A stretch of DNA of 21,921 nucleotides from Elusimicrobiota bacterium (GTDB lineage: Bacteria; Elusimicrobiota; Elusimicrobia; UBA1565; JACRDR01): the NCBI GenBank assembly GCA_016212845.1, contig JACRDR010000025.1, forward strand, positions 1 through 21,921, written 5' to 3'. Positions 7,450 to 14,759 of the stretch are shown here, one piece after another. The position numbers and the translations under genes are program-made. The notes under the pieces were generated by a model. That model worked only from the letters and a program-made list of their open reading frames with translations, did not search any database and was not told the DNA's origin. Numbering within the stretch: the first letter of the stretch is position 1; each line of letters begins with the position of its first letter.

Positions 7450-8498
7450 TGCTGAAAGTCGCCCTCGTCGGATTCGGGCAGGTCGCCGAAAAGGCGCACG
7501 TCCCGGCCTGGAAGGAGTCGAAAGACTTCACCGTCGTCGCCGTGGCCGACGAGAACCCCGAACGCCTGGCCCTCGCGGCCGAGTACTTCCCCGGCGTGCG
7601 GACGTATCCGTCGATGGAGTCGCTCCTGCGCGGCGAGCCGCACATGGACCTAGTCGACCTCGCGACGCCGCCTTTCCTGCACTCCAAGCAGGTCGTGGGC
7701 GCGCTGCAGCACCGCTGCCACGTGCTCTGCGAAAAGCCGCTCGCGCTCAACCTCAAGGACTTCGAGTCGATCCGCGCCCAGGCCAACGCCCAGGAGCGCG
7801 CGGTCTTCACCGTGCACAACTGGAAGTACTCGCCGCTCTTCCTCCAGGCCATTCAGATCATCCAGGCGAAGGAATTGGGCGCGATCACGCACGTCGAGCT
7901 CCACACGCTGCGCGAGCAGCCCGCGGCCAACGCCCCGGGCGCGGCCGCCTCGTGGCGCACCGACCGCACGATGTCGGGCGGCGGCATCCTCGTCGACCAC
8001 GGCTGGCACAACTTCTACATGCTGCATAAGCTCCTCGGCCAGGAGCCCCGCATGGTCTCGGCCCGCATGATCGTGCCGAGCTACGGCGGCGTGGAAGAGC
8101 AGGCGACCTGCTGGATCGAGTACCCGAACAGCACGGCGCTCCTGTTCCTGACGTGGCGCGCGCCGTACCGCGGCAACTGGGGCGTCGTCTACGGCGACCA
8201 GGGCACGCTCGAGATGCGCGACGACCACCTGATCCTCACGCGCAAAGGCTCCGAGCCCAAGCGCGTCGAGTTCGCCCAGAAGATCTCGCAGGGCTCGGCC
8301 CACCCCGATTGGTTCCAGACGATGCTCGAAGACGTGAAGCTCGAGATCCAGAAGCCCAAGCTGCGCAATCAGAACCTGCGCGAGGCCGAGGGCTGCCTGG
8401 CGCTCATGAGCCACATCTACCAGTCGCACCGCCTGGGCGGAAAGTCCATCAACATGCCGACCTCGGCCAGCCCTCGCGGGGAGGCGATCGGAACCTGA
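7449..8498 (+). CDS. Gfo/Idh/MocA-family NAD(P)-dependent oxidoreductase
   Basis: A 349-residue protein. The N-terminal Rossmann fold begins VALVGFGQVAEKAHVPAW (about 4-21), and the family motif is CEKPLALNLKDF (EKP at about 95-97). The catalytic region is GGGILVDHGWHNFYMLH (about 177-193), matching the D-x-G-x-H pattern, with His at about 187. A C-terminal beta-sheet domain follows. Family members oxidise or reduce cyclic polyols and sugars, including myo-inositol to scyllo-inosose. In this cluster it could produce the ketone for the upstream aminotransferase. The start shares one base with the previous stop (TGATG), with AAGAGG 11 nt upstream. Substrate and cofactor choice are not visible. 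Confidence 0.9.
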   Translation: MLKVALVGFGQVAEKAHVPAWKESKDFTVVAVADENPERLALAAEYFPGVRTYPSMESLLRGEPHMDLVDLATPPFLHSKQVVGALQHRCHVLCEKPLALNLKDFESIRAQANAQERAVFTVHNWKYSPLFLQAIQIIQAKELGAITHVELHTLREQPAANAPGAAASWRTDRTMSGGGILVDHGWHNFYMLHKLLGQEPRMVSARMIVPSYGGVEEQATCWIEYPNSTALLFLTWRAPYRGNWGVVYGDQGTLEMRDDHLILTRKGSEPKRVEFAQKISQGSAHPDWFQTMLEDVKLEIQKPKLRNQNLREAEGCLALMSHIYQSHRLGGKSINMPTSASPRGEAIGT

Positions 8499-9700
8499 TG
8501 CCGGTCCGAGACGCCGTCCTCTGGGTCGACGAGCCCTCCGCGATGCCGCGCCGCTTTTGCGGCATGGCGGCGCTCGAGCGCCAGCTTTTCGTGCTCGCCG
8601 CCGCGGGCGTGCGCCGCGTCTGGGTCGCGGCCGGCCGTCCCGTGAACGCCGACGCGCTCCGCCTCCCGTCGGGCGTCGAGGTGCACTGGATCCCGCGCGA
8701 CGGCGACCACCCCGTCGAGGTGTCGCTCCCCTACGCCGTCGTCTCCGGCGACCATTTCATCCGTAAGGAAGCTCTCTGCGCGCTCCTCGCCCAGCCGCCC
8801 GCCGGCAACGCCGCCTGGCAGGACCGCGCGCGCCAGAACGTCGTGCGCGTCATCGCCGCGAGAGGCGAGCGCGTCGTGCGCTTCGAGCGCCTGCCGATGC
8901 CGGAAGGCGCCTCGCATCCCGTCGCCGGCGCCGCGGAGACCGAGGACTGGCTGCTGGACGAGGCCCGCAAGAGCCACGACGGCTTCATGGCCCGCGTGTT
9001 CGACCGCCACCTTTCGCTCGCGATCTCGCGCCGCCTGCTCGACACGCCCGTCACGCCGAACCAGATGACGGTGTTCTCGACGCTCGTCGGTCTCATCGGC
9101 TGCATCCTCTTCCTCGGCCCCACGCCCGCGTGGGACATCGTCGGCGCCGGGCTCGTCTGGCTGCACTCCGTCCTCGACGGCTGCGACGGCGAGATCGCGC
9201 GCCTCAAATACAAGCAGTCCAAGATCGGCGGCGTCCTCGATTTTTGGGGCGACAACGTCGTCCACGTCGCGCTCTTCTTCTGCCTCGGCCTCAGCCGCTA
9301 CTGGACGCACAACAGCCCGCTGTATTTGGGCCTGGCCGCCCTCGCCTCGCTCTCGTCGGCCGGCTCCGCTTGGCTCGCCTACAAGAACGCCTTCAAGCCC
9401 GCCGCCGAGCAGACCGGCTTTAAAGGCATCGCCGTGATCGAAACGAAGGACGCCACCGCCGATGCGCTGAAGAAGGTCGAACACACCCTCGCCCAGCGCG
9501 ACTTCATCTATCTCCTCGTCCTCGTCGCGATCTTCCACCGCCAGGATCTCTTCCTGTGGTGCGGCGCGATCGGCGCCCCGATTTTCCTGATCGTCCTGAT
9601 GTATCTCACCGCGCAGAGCGCCGCCCCGGAGGGCGGATTTGACGCGGCGGCGCAAACCGAACCTGCGCTGACTCCATCGACCAGAGGAAACGCGTCATGA
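8498..9700 (+). CDS. CDP-alcohol phosphotransferase with degenerate nucleotidyltransferase N-domain
   Basis: A 400-residue two-domain protein resembling the IPCT/DIPPS (inositol-phosphate cytidylyltransferase / CDP-inositol transferase) layout. The C-terminal membrane domain carries a perfect CDP-alcohol phosphotransferase signature, D227xxDGxxAR-x8-G-x3-D248-x3-D252, and several hydrophobic helices (for example 193-225 and 353-375). The N-terminal ~150 residues look like an NTP-transferase fold: AALERQLFVLAAAGVRRVWV after the first strand, and VVSGDHFI at the acidic position. The glycine-rich nucleotide loop is missing, so this half is probably not catalytic. The family transfers a phosphoalcohol from a CDP-alcohol to an acceptor such as a lipid or inositol phosphate. 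The start TGATG overlaps the previous gene. It sits immediately before inositol-phosphate synthase, supporting an inositol-type head group. Confidence 0.88.
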   Translation: MPVRDAVLWVDEPSAMPRRFCGMAALERQLFVLAAAGVRRVWVAAGRPVNADALRLPSGVEVHWIPRDGDHPVEVSLPYAVVSGDHFIRKEALCALLAQPPAGNAAWQDRARQNVVRVIAARGERVVRFERLPMPEGASHPVAGAAETEDWLLDEARKSHDGFMARVFDRHLSLAISRRLLDTPVTPNQMTVFSTLVGLIGCILFLGPTPAWDIVGAGLVWLHSVLDGCDGEIARLKYKQSKIGGVLDFWGDNVVHVALFFCLGLSRYWTHNSPLYLGLAALASLSSAGSAWLAYKNAFKPAAEQTGFKGIAVIETKDATADALKKVEHTLAQRDFIYLLVLVAIFHRQDLFLWCGAIGAPIFLIVLMYLTAQSAAPEGGFDAAAQTEPALTPSTRGNAS

Positions 9701-11091
9701 ACAAAGTCCCGTCTAAGATCGCCCCCGCCGCCGGCCGTCTCGGCATCCTGCTGCCCGGCATGGGCGCCGTCACGAGCACCTTCATCGCCGGCGTCGAACT
9801 GATGAAGAAGGGACTCGGCAAGCCGATCGGCTCCCTGACCCAGCTTCAGACCATCCGCCTGGGCAAGCGCTATGAGGGCCGCAACCCGCTCATCAAGGAC
9901 TTCGTTCCGCTGGCCGGCGTCGAGAGCCTCGTCTTCGGCGGCTGGGACCTCTTCGACGACAACGTCTACGAAGCGGCCCTCAAGGCCGGCGTCCTCACGC
10001 CCGAGCAGATCGCTCCGGTGAAGAAGGAACTCTCGGCGATCGTCCCCATGCCCGCCGTCTTCGACCAGGACTACGTCAAGAATCTCCGCGCGACGCACGT
10101 GAAGGAAGGCACCCGCTGGGAGCTCGCGCAGCAGGTGATGGAAGACATCGAGAACTTCAAGCGCAAGAACAAGCTCGACCGCGTCGTCATGATCTGGTGC
10201 GGCTCGACCGAGGTCTCCACCGAGCCCGGCGAGATCCACGGCAGCCTCGAGGCGCTCGAAGAGGCGATGAAGGACGACGACAAGTCGATCCCGCCGTCGA
10301 TGGTCTACGCCTACGCCGCCATCAAGCTGGGCGTCCCCTACGCCAACGGCGCGCCGAACCTCTCCGCCGACGTCCCCGCGATGGTCGAGCTCGCCGAGCA
10401 AACCGGCGCCCCCATCGCGGGCAAGGACTTCAAGACCGGCCAGACGATGATGAAGACCGTCATCGGCCCCGCGCTCAAGACCCGCATGCTCGGCCTCAAC
10501 GGCTGGTACTCGACGAACATCCTCGGCAACCGCGACGGCGAAGTGCTCGACGATCCGGGTTCCTTCCGCTCGAAGGAAAAGACGAAGACCTCCGTCCTCG
10601 ACACGATCCTCGAAAAAGAGCTCTACCCCGACCTGTACTCGAAGATCTCCCACAAGGTCCGCATCGACTACTACCCTCCGCGCGGCGACGCGAAGGAAGG
10701 CTGGGACAACATCGACATCTTCGGCTGGCTCGGCATGCCGATGCAGATCAAGATCAACTTCCTCTGCCGCGACTCGATCCTGGCGGCGCCGCTCGTCTTG
10801 GACCTGGCGCTCTTCCTCGACCTCGCCAAGCGCTCGGGCCTCTCCGGCATCCAGGAGTGGCTCTCGTTCTACTTCAAAGGCCCGCAGTGCCGCCCGGACC
10901 TCAAGCCCGAGCACGACCTCTTCACCCAGCACCTGAAGCTCAAGAACACGCTGAGGCTCCTCATGGGCGAAGAGACGCTGGACCACTCCGGCCTCGACTA
11001 CTACGACGCGGAAAAGGGCGCGGTCCACGCCGCCCCGGCCCCGCGCCCGTACAAGAAGGCCGAGTCGAAGAAAAAGGTCAAGGTCGCCTGA
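9697..11091 (+). CDS. myo-Inositol-1-phosphate (inositol-3-phosphate) synthase
   Basis: A 464-residue protein of the MIPS/Ino1 family, which converts glucose 6-phosphate to inositol phosphate using bound NAD. Evidence is the Rossmann start LGILLPGMGAVTST (about 15-28), the conserved GKDFKTGQTMMKT segment (about 242-254) with catalytic lysines, YSTNILGNRDG (about 272-282), and FLCRDSILAAPLVLDLA near 361-377. Together these are family hallmarks. The length lies between compact archaeal/actinobacterial enzymes and the longer eukaryotic ones. The C-terminus is Lys/Ala-rich. The start overlaps the preceding stop (ATGA, 9697-9700), with AGAGGA eight nt upstream. It ends the tightly overlapped run and supplies the cyclitol that explains the other genes. 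Confidence 0.93.
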   Translation: MNKVPSKIAPAAGRLGILLPGMGAVTSTFIAGVELMKKGLGKPIGSLTQLQTIRLGKRYEGRNPLIKDFVPLAGVESLVFGGWDLFDDNVYEAALKAGVLTPEQIAPVKKELSAIVPMPAVFDQDYVKNLRATHVKEGTRWELAQQVMEDIENFKRKNKLDRVVMIWCGSTEVSTEPGEIHGSLEALEEAMKDDDKSIPPSMVYAYAAIKLGVPYANGAPNLSADVPAMVELAEQTGAPIAGKDFKTGQTMMKTVIGPALKTRMLGLNGWYSTNILGNRDGEVLDDPGSFRSKEKTKTSVLDTILEKELYPDLYSKISHKVRIDYYPPRGDAKEGWDNIDIFGWLGMPMQIKINFLCRDSILAAPLVLDLALFLDLAKRSGLSGIQEWLSFYFKGPQCRPDLKPEHDLFTQHLKLKNTLRLLMGEETLDHSGLDYYDAEKGAVHAAPAPRPYKKAESKKKVKVA

Positions 11092-11101
11092 GCTGAGGCG
11101 C

Positions 11102-11422
11102 GTGCCGCTACACCCTGAACTAGCCGCCGGCCGCTGGCTCACGCTCAGCCTCGACGAGCAACTCGGAAACGTCGGCAGCGAGGTTAGTAGGGCCCGCAGG
11201 TGGCGTATGCGCAATTCCAGGCTGTCGGACGCAGCTATTGCCAGGGCGCTGGAGCTTCTCGACTTGACGATCGAAGATTCCCGCCGGAGTGAGCAACGCG
11301 GCGAACTGATCCAAGTCCGCGGACTGCTCTGCGACGCTCGAAACGCTAGTCCCGCGCAAGACACCCAGCTTGCCGCCCTCGACCGCTACTTCTACCCGTT
11401 CGCCGTGCGCGCGAGGGCCTAG
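11102..11422 (+). CDS. Small conserved protein of unknown function
   Basis: A 106-residue predicted cytoplasmic helical protein starting at GTG, 10 nt after the inositol-phosphate synthase stop. The pattern LAAGRW..LSLDEQLGNVGSEVSRA, then ARALELLDLTIED, then LDRYFYPFAVRAR matches, from memory, a small family common in genomes of uncultured bacteria, with no known function. It contains no catalytic-looking motif. The weak TGAGG upstream is only three nt from GTG, so translation may depend on coupling. It ends one base before the next start. It may be an independent insertion rather than part of the cyclitol pathway. Confidence 0.65.
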   Translation: MPLHPELAAGRWLTLSLDEQLGNVGSEVSRARRWRMRNSRLSDAAIARALELLDLTIEDSRRSEQRGELIQVRGLLCDARNASPAQDTQLAALDRYFYPFAVRARA

Positions 11423-11423
11423 T

Positions 11424-12173
11424 CTGAGCCACTACGGCGCGATCGGCTTCCCGGCGAGGGAGATGGATGAAGTCCTTCGCCTGGCGGAAGCCGCCTTCGA
11501 GCACGGCGAACGCATCGAGGCCGGCGATGGCGACTATTTCCGCCTCGCCGACGTGAGCGGCGCGGAGCTTTGGCTCCGCTCCAACGCCGACAAGGAGATC
11601 ATCCTCCTGTCCCCGCATTTCAGGGGCCAGACGAAGATGACCGTCGGCCTAGAGAACGCGATCACCGACCCCGAGGACCACACCGACGGCTTTCGCGCCT
11701 GGGCCGGCGTCGAGAACGAAGCCGAGCCGCTTCACGGCGACTACCCGTTCGTCTTCAACTGCCCAGACTTCCACACCGTCGGGAAGCTGGAGCTGCCGAA
11801 GGCCGAGCAGGTTCAGGTCGCCTGCTTCGCCGACCAATTGCAGGCCTTCGACGACGAAGAAGCCTTCCGCGAGGGCACCAAGCAGCCGAACGGACTGGGA
11901 TTCTCCGCCGAGTCCTTCATCCCCGTCGGCCTTTTCGAAGAGCAGGAGGGGCCCAGAGACCCCTACACCCTGCCCTTGGCGATCGTCAACGGCACGCTCC
12001 TCGACCAGGCCACCAAGATGAACTCGATGACCGACGAGGCCTTCTGGTGGGGAAGAGTCCGGACCCTGGGCGGCGAACTCGACATGGTCGCCACGCCGGG
12101 CACGATCAAAGGCCGCCCCAAAACCGGCGGCCTCGTCTCGGCGCTGGGCTGGGTCTCCGGGACGCTCCTATGA
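11424..12173 (+). CDS. Hypothetical protein with probable CTG start
   Basis: A protein of about 249 residues, not recognised. The frame is open from a TTG at 11370, but the well-formed N-terminus (SHYGAIGFP) begins right after a CTG at 11424. That CTG has a strong ribosome site, GAGGG, six nt upstream and lies one base after the previous stop. I therefore choose CTG as the likely start. The fallback is ATG at 11463. The protein is acidic and soluble, with no signal peptide or membrane segment. Sections such as DGDYFRLADVSGAELWL and DYPFVFNCPDFHTVGKLEL suggest a mixed beta-rich fold. It has no recognisable active site. Confidence 0.7.
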   Translation: MSHYGAIGFPAREMDEVLRLAEAAFEHGERIEAGDGDYFRLADVSGAELWLRSNADKEIILLSPHFRGQTKMTVGLENAITDPEDHTDGFRAWAGVENEAEPLHGDYPFVFNCPDFHTVGKLELPKAEQVQVACFADQLQAFDDEEAFREGTKQPNGLGFSAESFIPVGLFEEQEGPRDPYTLPLAIVNGTLLDQATKMNSMTDEAFWWGRVRTLGGELDMVATPGTIKGRPKTGGLVSALGWVSGTLL

Positions 12174-12189
12174 CCATTGCGGAGCGAAC

Positions 12190-12214
12190 TCCCGATAGGT
12201 CAAACTTATCGGGA
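12190..12214 (+). promoter_or_regulatory. Hairpin covering the ribosome-site region of the GT-C-like gene
   Basis: TCCCGATA (12190-12197) and TATCGGGA (12207-12214) form a perfect 8-bp stem with a 9-nt loop, two nt before the ATG at 12217. The right arm includes the only purine-rich ribosome-site candidate, so folding could limit translation. No T-run follows, so it is not an intrinsic terminator. Confidence 0.45.
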
Positions 12215-12216
12215 AG

Positions 12217-13764
12217 ATGTTCCGTTTAAGTAAGGCGCGCGCCGCTCTCATTTTGGCCATCGTCGCGCTCGTGACGTTCGGCGTGCACGCGCGCAAGCTC
12301 GGCTTCTACCTCGACGACTGGGTCATGCTCGAGCGCCTGCTCGACGCAAACGGCTGGTGGGCCGGCGTGAAGAGCTTGGCTCAAACCAACTACGCGTTCC
12401 GCACGCTCTCGCTGATCGTCTTCCCCACTCTTTTCACGTTCTTTAAGGACTCCGCGTTCGGCTGGCAAGCGACGCTCATCGTATTGGATTGGGCGCTCGC
12501 GTATCTCTTCTACCTCTGGCTGCGCGAGTGGCTGAGATCGGAGAGGCCGGCGCTCGTCGCCGCCGCGCTGGCGCTCATGCTGCCGATCTGCCCGTCGTCG
12601 CATTATTGGATCACCAACATCTCCCAGCGAATCGCTCTTCCGCTGGCGATCTTTTCGCTGCTCCTGCACCGCCGCTGGCTCCAGGACCGCGACCCAAAGA
12701 GGCTCGGCCTCTCTCTCGCCGCCTACATCGCCTCCCTACTTCTCTACGAGTCCGCGACCTTCTTCCCGTTCATCCAAGCCGCGGTCTACTTCGCCGGACT
12801 CAAGCAAGCGGGCAAGGACCCGAAGGACGCCGCCAAGAAGACCGCAAGAGACGTGCTGGCTCCCTACCTCGCCGCCCTGGCCCTCGCCGGCGGCTGGCGC
12901 TTGCTCTACCCGGTCGTCTTCGGCCACGGCTTCCCCGTGAAGCTGTCGCTCGGACTCAAGGACGTCCTTCGGAGCTACGAGTCAGCCGGAATCTCGTGGA
13001 CCACCGAGCTCTACAATCTCTGCCGGAACGCGGGCATCGTCTGGCGCCACGCCGCCCAAGACGGACAGATGATCTTCTGGGGCCTGTTCACCGCCGGGAC
13101 CGCGGCCGCGCTGAGCCGCCCGTCGGAGGAAAAGCCCGGCGCGCGGGGCCTGACCGCCGGCGCGGCGATCGCGGCGAGCGGCTTCGTCTTTGGCTACCTG
13201 CCGTTCGCGCTCTCCGGCGCCTACGAGCCGCAGGTCGTCGGCATCCTGAGCCGGGTCAACGCCGCGGGCGTGCTGTTTTTGGGAACGGCGATCGCCTGCC
13301 TGCTCGAGGCTCTCGAGCTGTGGACGGATTCGCGAGGCTGGATCACGCCGGGCAGAATTCTGCGGGGCCTCCTTCTCGCCGGCCTCATCGGCCCGTTCAC
13401 GTGGACGAACTGGTACATCGGAAGCACCTGGGTGGAAGCCTACAATCTGGAGGAAAAGATCTTGGCCGGCATCAAGGAGTGGGTCGTCAAGCTGCCGACG
13501 ACTCACACGATCGTCCTGCAGGACGCCCCCAGCAACTACAACGGCGCCGAAGTCTTCAGCTTCCACTGGGGCTTCGACGCCGGGCTCCGGATCCGCTCCG
13601 GAAGAAAAGACCTTTCCGGGATCGTCGTGCAGCCGACGATGCGGACCGAAAAGCAGGGCCTCGTCGACTACGCCTTCGACCCGCCGCACATCGCCCCCTA
13701 CGAGGGCATGCTCATCTACAACTACCCCTCCGGCCAAATGCGGCGCCCCGTCGCCGCGAACTAA
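12217..13764 (+). CDS. Polytopic membrane protein, GT-C glycosyltransferase-like
   Basis: A 515-residue integral membrane protein. It has an N-terminal signal-anchor (ALILAIVALVTFGVHA), then LGFYLDDWVMLERL (about 29-42). An acidic pair in the first periplasmic loop is typical of GT-C glycosyltransferases such as the GT39/ArnT-like group. About nine to eleven hydrophobic helices run to about residue 400, including 86-105, 147-165, 210-230 and 380-398. A soluble C-terminal domain of about 110 residues follows. GT-C enzymes use lipid-linked sugars to glycosylate lipids or proteins outside the membrane. It follows the cyclitol genes on the same strand and could decorate their product, but that is inference. 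The stop overlaps the stop of the convergent gene (13761-13764). Confidence 0.7.
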   Translation: MFRLSKARAALILAIVALVTFGVHARKLGFYLDDWVMLERLLDANGWWAGVKSLAQTNYAFRTLSLIVFPTLFTFFKDSAFGWQATLIVLDWALAYLFYLWLREWLRSERPALVAAALALMLPICPSSHYWITNISQRIALPLAIFSLLLHRRWLQDRDPKRLGLSLAAYIASLLLYESATFFPFIQAAVYFAGLKQAGKDPKDAAKKTARDVLAPYLAALALAGGWRLLYPVVFGHGFPVKLSLGLKDVLRSYESAGISWTTELYNLCRNAGIVWRHAAQDGQMIFWGLFTAGTAAALSRPSEEKPGARGLTAGAAIAASGFVFGYLPFALSGAYEPQVVGILSRVNAAGVLFLGTAIACLLEALELWTDSRGWITPGRILRGLLLAGLIGPFTWTNWYIGSTWVEAYNLEEKILAGIKEWVVKLPTTHTIVLQDAPSNYNGAEVFSFHWGFDAGLRIRSGRKDLSGIVVQPTMRTEKQGLVDYAFDPPHIAPYEGMLIYNYPSGQMRRPVAAN

Positions 13765-14174
13765 GGCTCGCGCTGGATCCAGAGGGTGAGCGCGAGCTTG
13801 TTCCCTCCTCCGGTCTCCATCACCACCTTTTCTTTTCCGTCGACGAACTTCACCTCCCCCTGAACGTTGAAGTCGAGCTTCGCGGCATCGGGCGAAGAGA
13901 CCTGGAACTGAGCGTCGATGATCCCGCGGTTGTTCGGATCGGCTCCGGGCAAGAAGTTCGCGATCAGCGCGACCTGCCCGGTCGGGTCGTGGAGCGTGAC
14001 GTTCGCCTGAGTGCCGTTGACGGCAAACAGGGTCCCGGAGATTTTCGTCCCCTTTCGCGTCGCGCTAATCTGGATTCCGATATTGGCGTTGAAGTAGTCC
14101 GGCGCCTCCGCCTCGTCGGCAAGTCCGGGGCGGGCGAGCACGCAAGCAAGAGCAAGCAGGGCGATCGATCTCAT
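13761..14174 (-). CDS. Small secreted protein of unknown function
   Basis: A 137-residue protein with a clear signal peptide (MRSIALLALACVLARPGLADE, cleavage near residue 19-20). The mature part is predicted all-beta: IGIQISATRKGTKISGTLF, then GQVALIANFLPG, ending KLALTLWIQREP. Repeated short strands suggest a small beta-sandwich or periplasmic carrier-like fold, which I do not recognise. The start has an ideal ribosome site (AGGAGG, then CCCC before ATG). Two CCTAGG palindromes lie just upstream (14176-14200), six nt apart, and could be an operator. It is tail-to-tail with the GT-C-like gene. Confidence 0.75.
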   Translation of the reverse strand: MRSIALLALACVLARPGLADEAEAPDYFNANIGIQISATRKGTKISGTLFAVNGTQANVTLHDPTGQVALIANFLPGADPNNRGIIDAQFQVSSPDAAKLDFNVQGEVKFVDGKEKVVMETGGGNKLALTLWIQREP

Positions 14175-14254
14175 GGGGCCTCCTAGGCTTGTCCCTAGGA
14201 TAATCGGATCGGGTTAATGCCCGGAAATCCGGCGGTAAGCCTTCGGCAAACGAA

Positions 14255-14560
14255 CTACGCTCGGCTTACTTCTTCTCGAATCGCGTGGCAGACCTTGGCG
14301 ACGAGGTCTAGGCTGGGCGCCGTTTTTCGGGTGAGCAGGTTGTATATCGTGCGGCGGGGAATTCCATACCGGCGCTCCAGCCGGGACTTATTGAGCTGCC
14401 AAAGACTCGCCGCCAGGACTTCCCGCGCCGCCTCGCCGTCACCCTCCTCGAGGCACTCCATGAAGGTCTTGAAGACAAGCTTAGGGTTGCGAAGAGTCGC
14501 CGACGTATCATGTTTCCGAAGCCCGGCGCGCGTATTACGCTTGTTCGAGGTCTCGCTCAT
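14255..14560 (-). CDS. HTH regulator related to HigA-type antitoxins
   Basis: A 101-residue DNA-binding protein. The start at 14560 (MSETSNKR) is preferred over an ATG at 14599 because the promoter -10 lies at 14584-14579, so transcription begins downstream of the longer start. The segment FMECLEEGDGEAAREVLAAS followed by a helix-turn-helix (LNKSRLERRYGIPRRTIYNL, about 55-75) resembles the addiction-module antidote family (COG3636/HigA-like). No toxin gene is adjacent on either side, so it is either a solitary regulator or the survivor of a toxin-antitoxin pair. A perfect 18-bp palindrome lies inside its own promoter, which suggests autorepression. Confidence 0.72.
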   Translation of the reverse strand: MSETSNKRNTRAGLRKHDTSATLRNPKLVFKTFMECLEEGDGEAAREVLAASLWQLNKSRLERRYGIPRRTIYNLLTRKTAPSLDLVAKVCHAIREEVSRA

Positions 14561-14578
14561 ATCACCCGGGCGCCCTCT

Positions 14579-14607
14579 ATTGTGCCATAAATGGCACACT
14601 CAGTCAA
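14579..14607 (-). promoter_or_regulatory. Promoter with embedded palindromic operator for the HTH gene
   Basis: The -35 TTGACT (14607-14602) and -10 CACAAT (14584-14579) are 17 nt apart. Between and overlapping them lies TGTGCCATAAATGGCACA (14581-14598), a perfect inverted repeat with 8-bp arms and a 2-nt centre. A repressor bound there would block RNA polymerase. The predicted RNA start is about 12 nt before the gene's ATG. Confidence 0.7.
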
Positions 14608-14629
14608 GAGCCGGCGGCCAGCTAGGTAG

Positions 14630-14731
14630 GTCAAGATCCTCCAGAGCAACCAGCCGCTCATCACAGGAAACGACGTCCATGCCGGGGTCGCCGAGCTCGC
14701 GGTGAACGTCGGAACGCCGCTCAGTGACAGC
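14630..14731 (+). pseudogene. Fragment related to the outer-membrane barrel gene at 18449
   Basis: Read on the plus strand, this stretch encodes ILQSNQPLITGNDVHAGV and continues AELAVNVGTPLS. The intact gene at 18449-19678 has ILQSNQALVVGNDVYAGV continuing DEIPVNVGTLLS, giving 22 identities in 30 residues by eye. The DNA is also similar (both contain AGAGCAACCAG). The frame is closed by TAG at 14627 and has no start codon or ribosome site, so it is a remnant. It begins with TCAAGATCCTCCAGAG, which matches the first of two ILQS repeats in the intact gene, then continues like the second. The pieces between the two repeats may therefore have been lost by recombination. Confidence 0.72.
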
Positions 14732-14759
14732 CGGGTGGATCCGGCGAATTCGCCGTGGC

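Noticed and set aside
14235..14269. Inverted repeat GTAAGCC/GGCTTAC around the end of the HTH gene, considered as a terminator
   Set aside because: Only 7 bp with a 21-nt loop and no T-run on either strand, so it is not supported as an intrinsic terminator.
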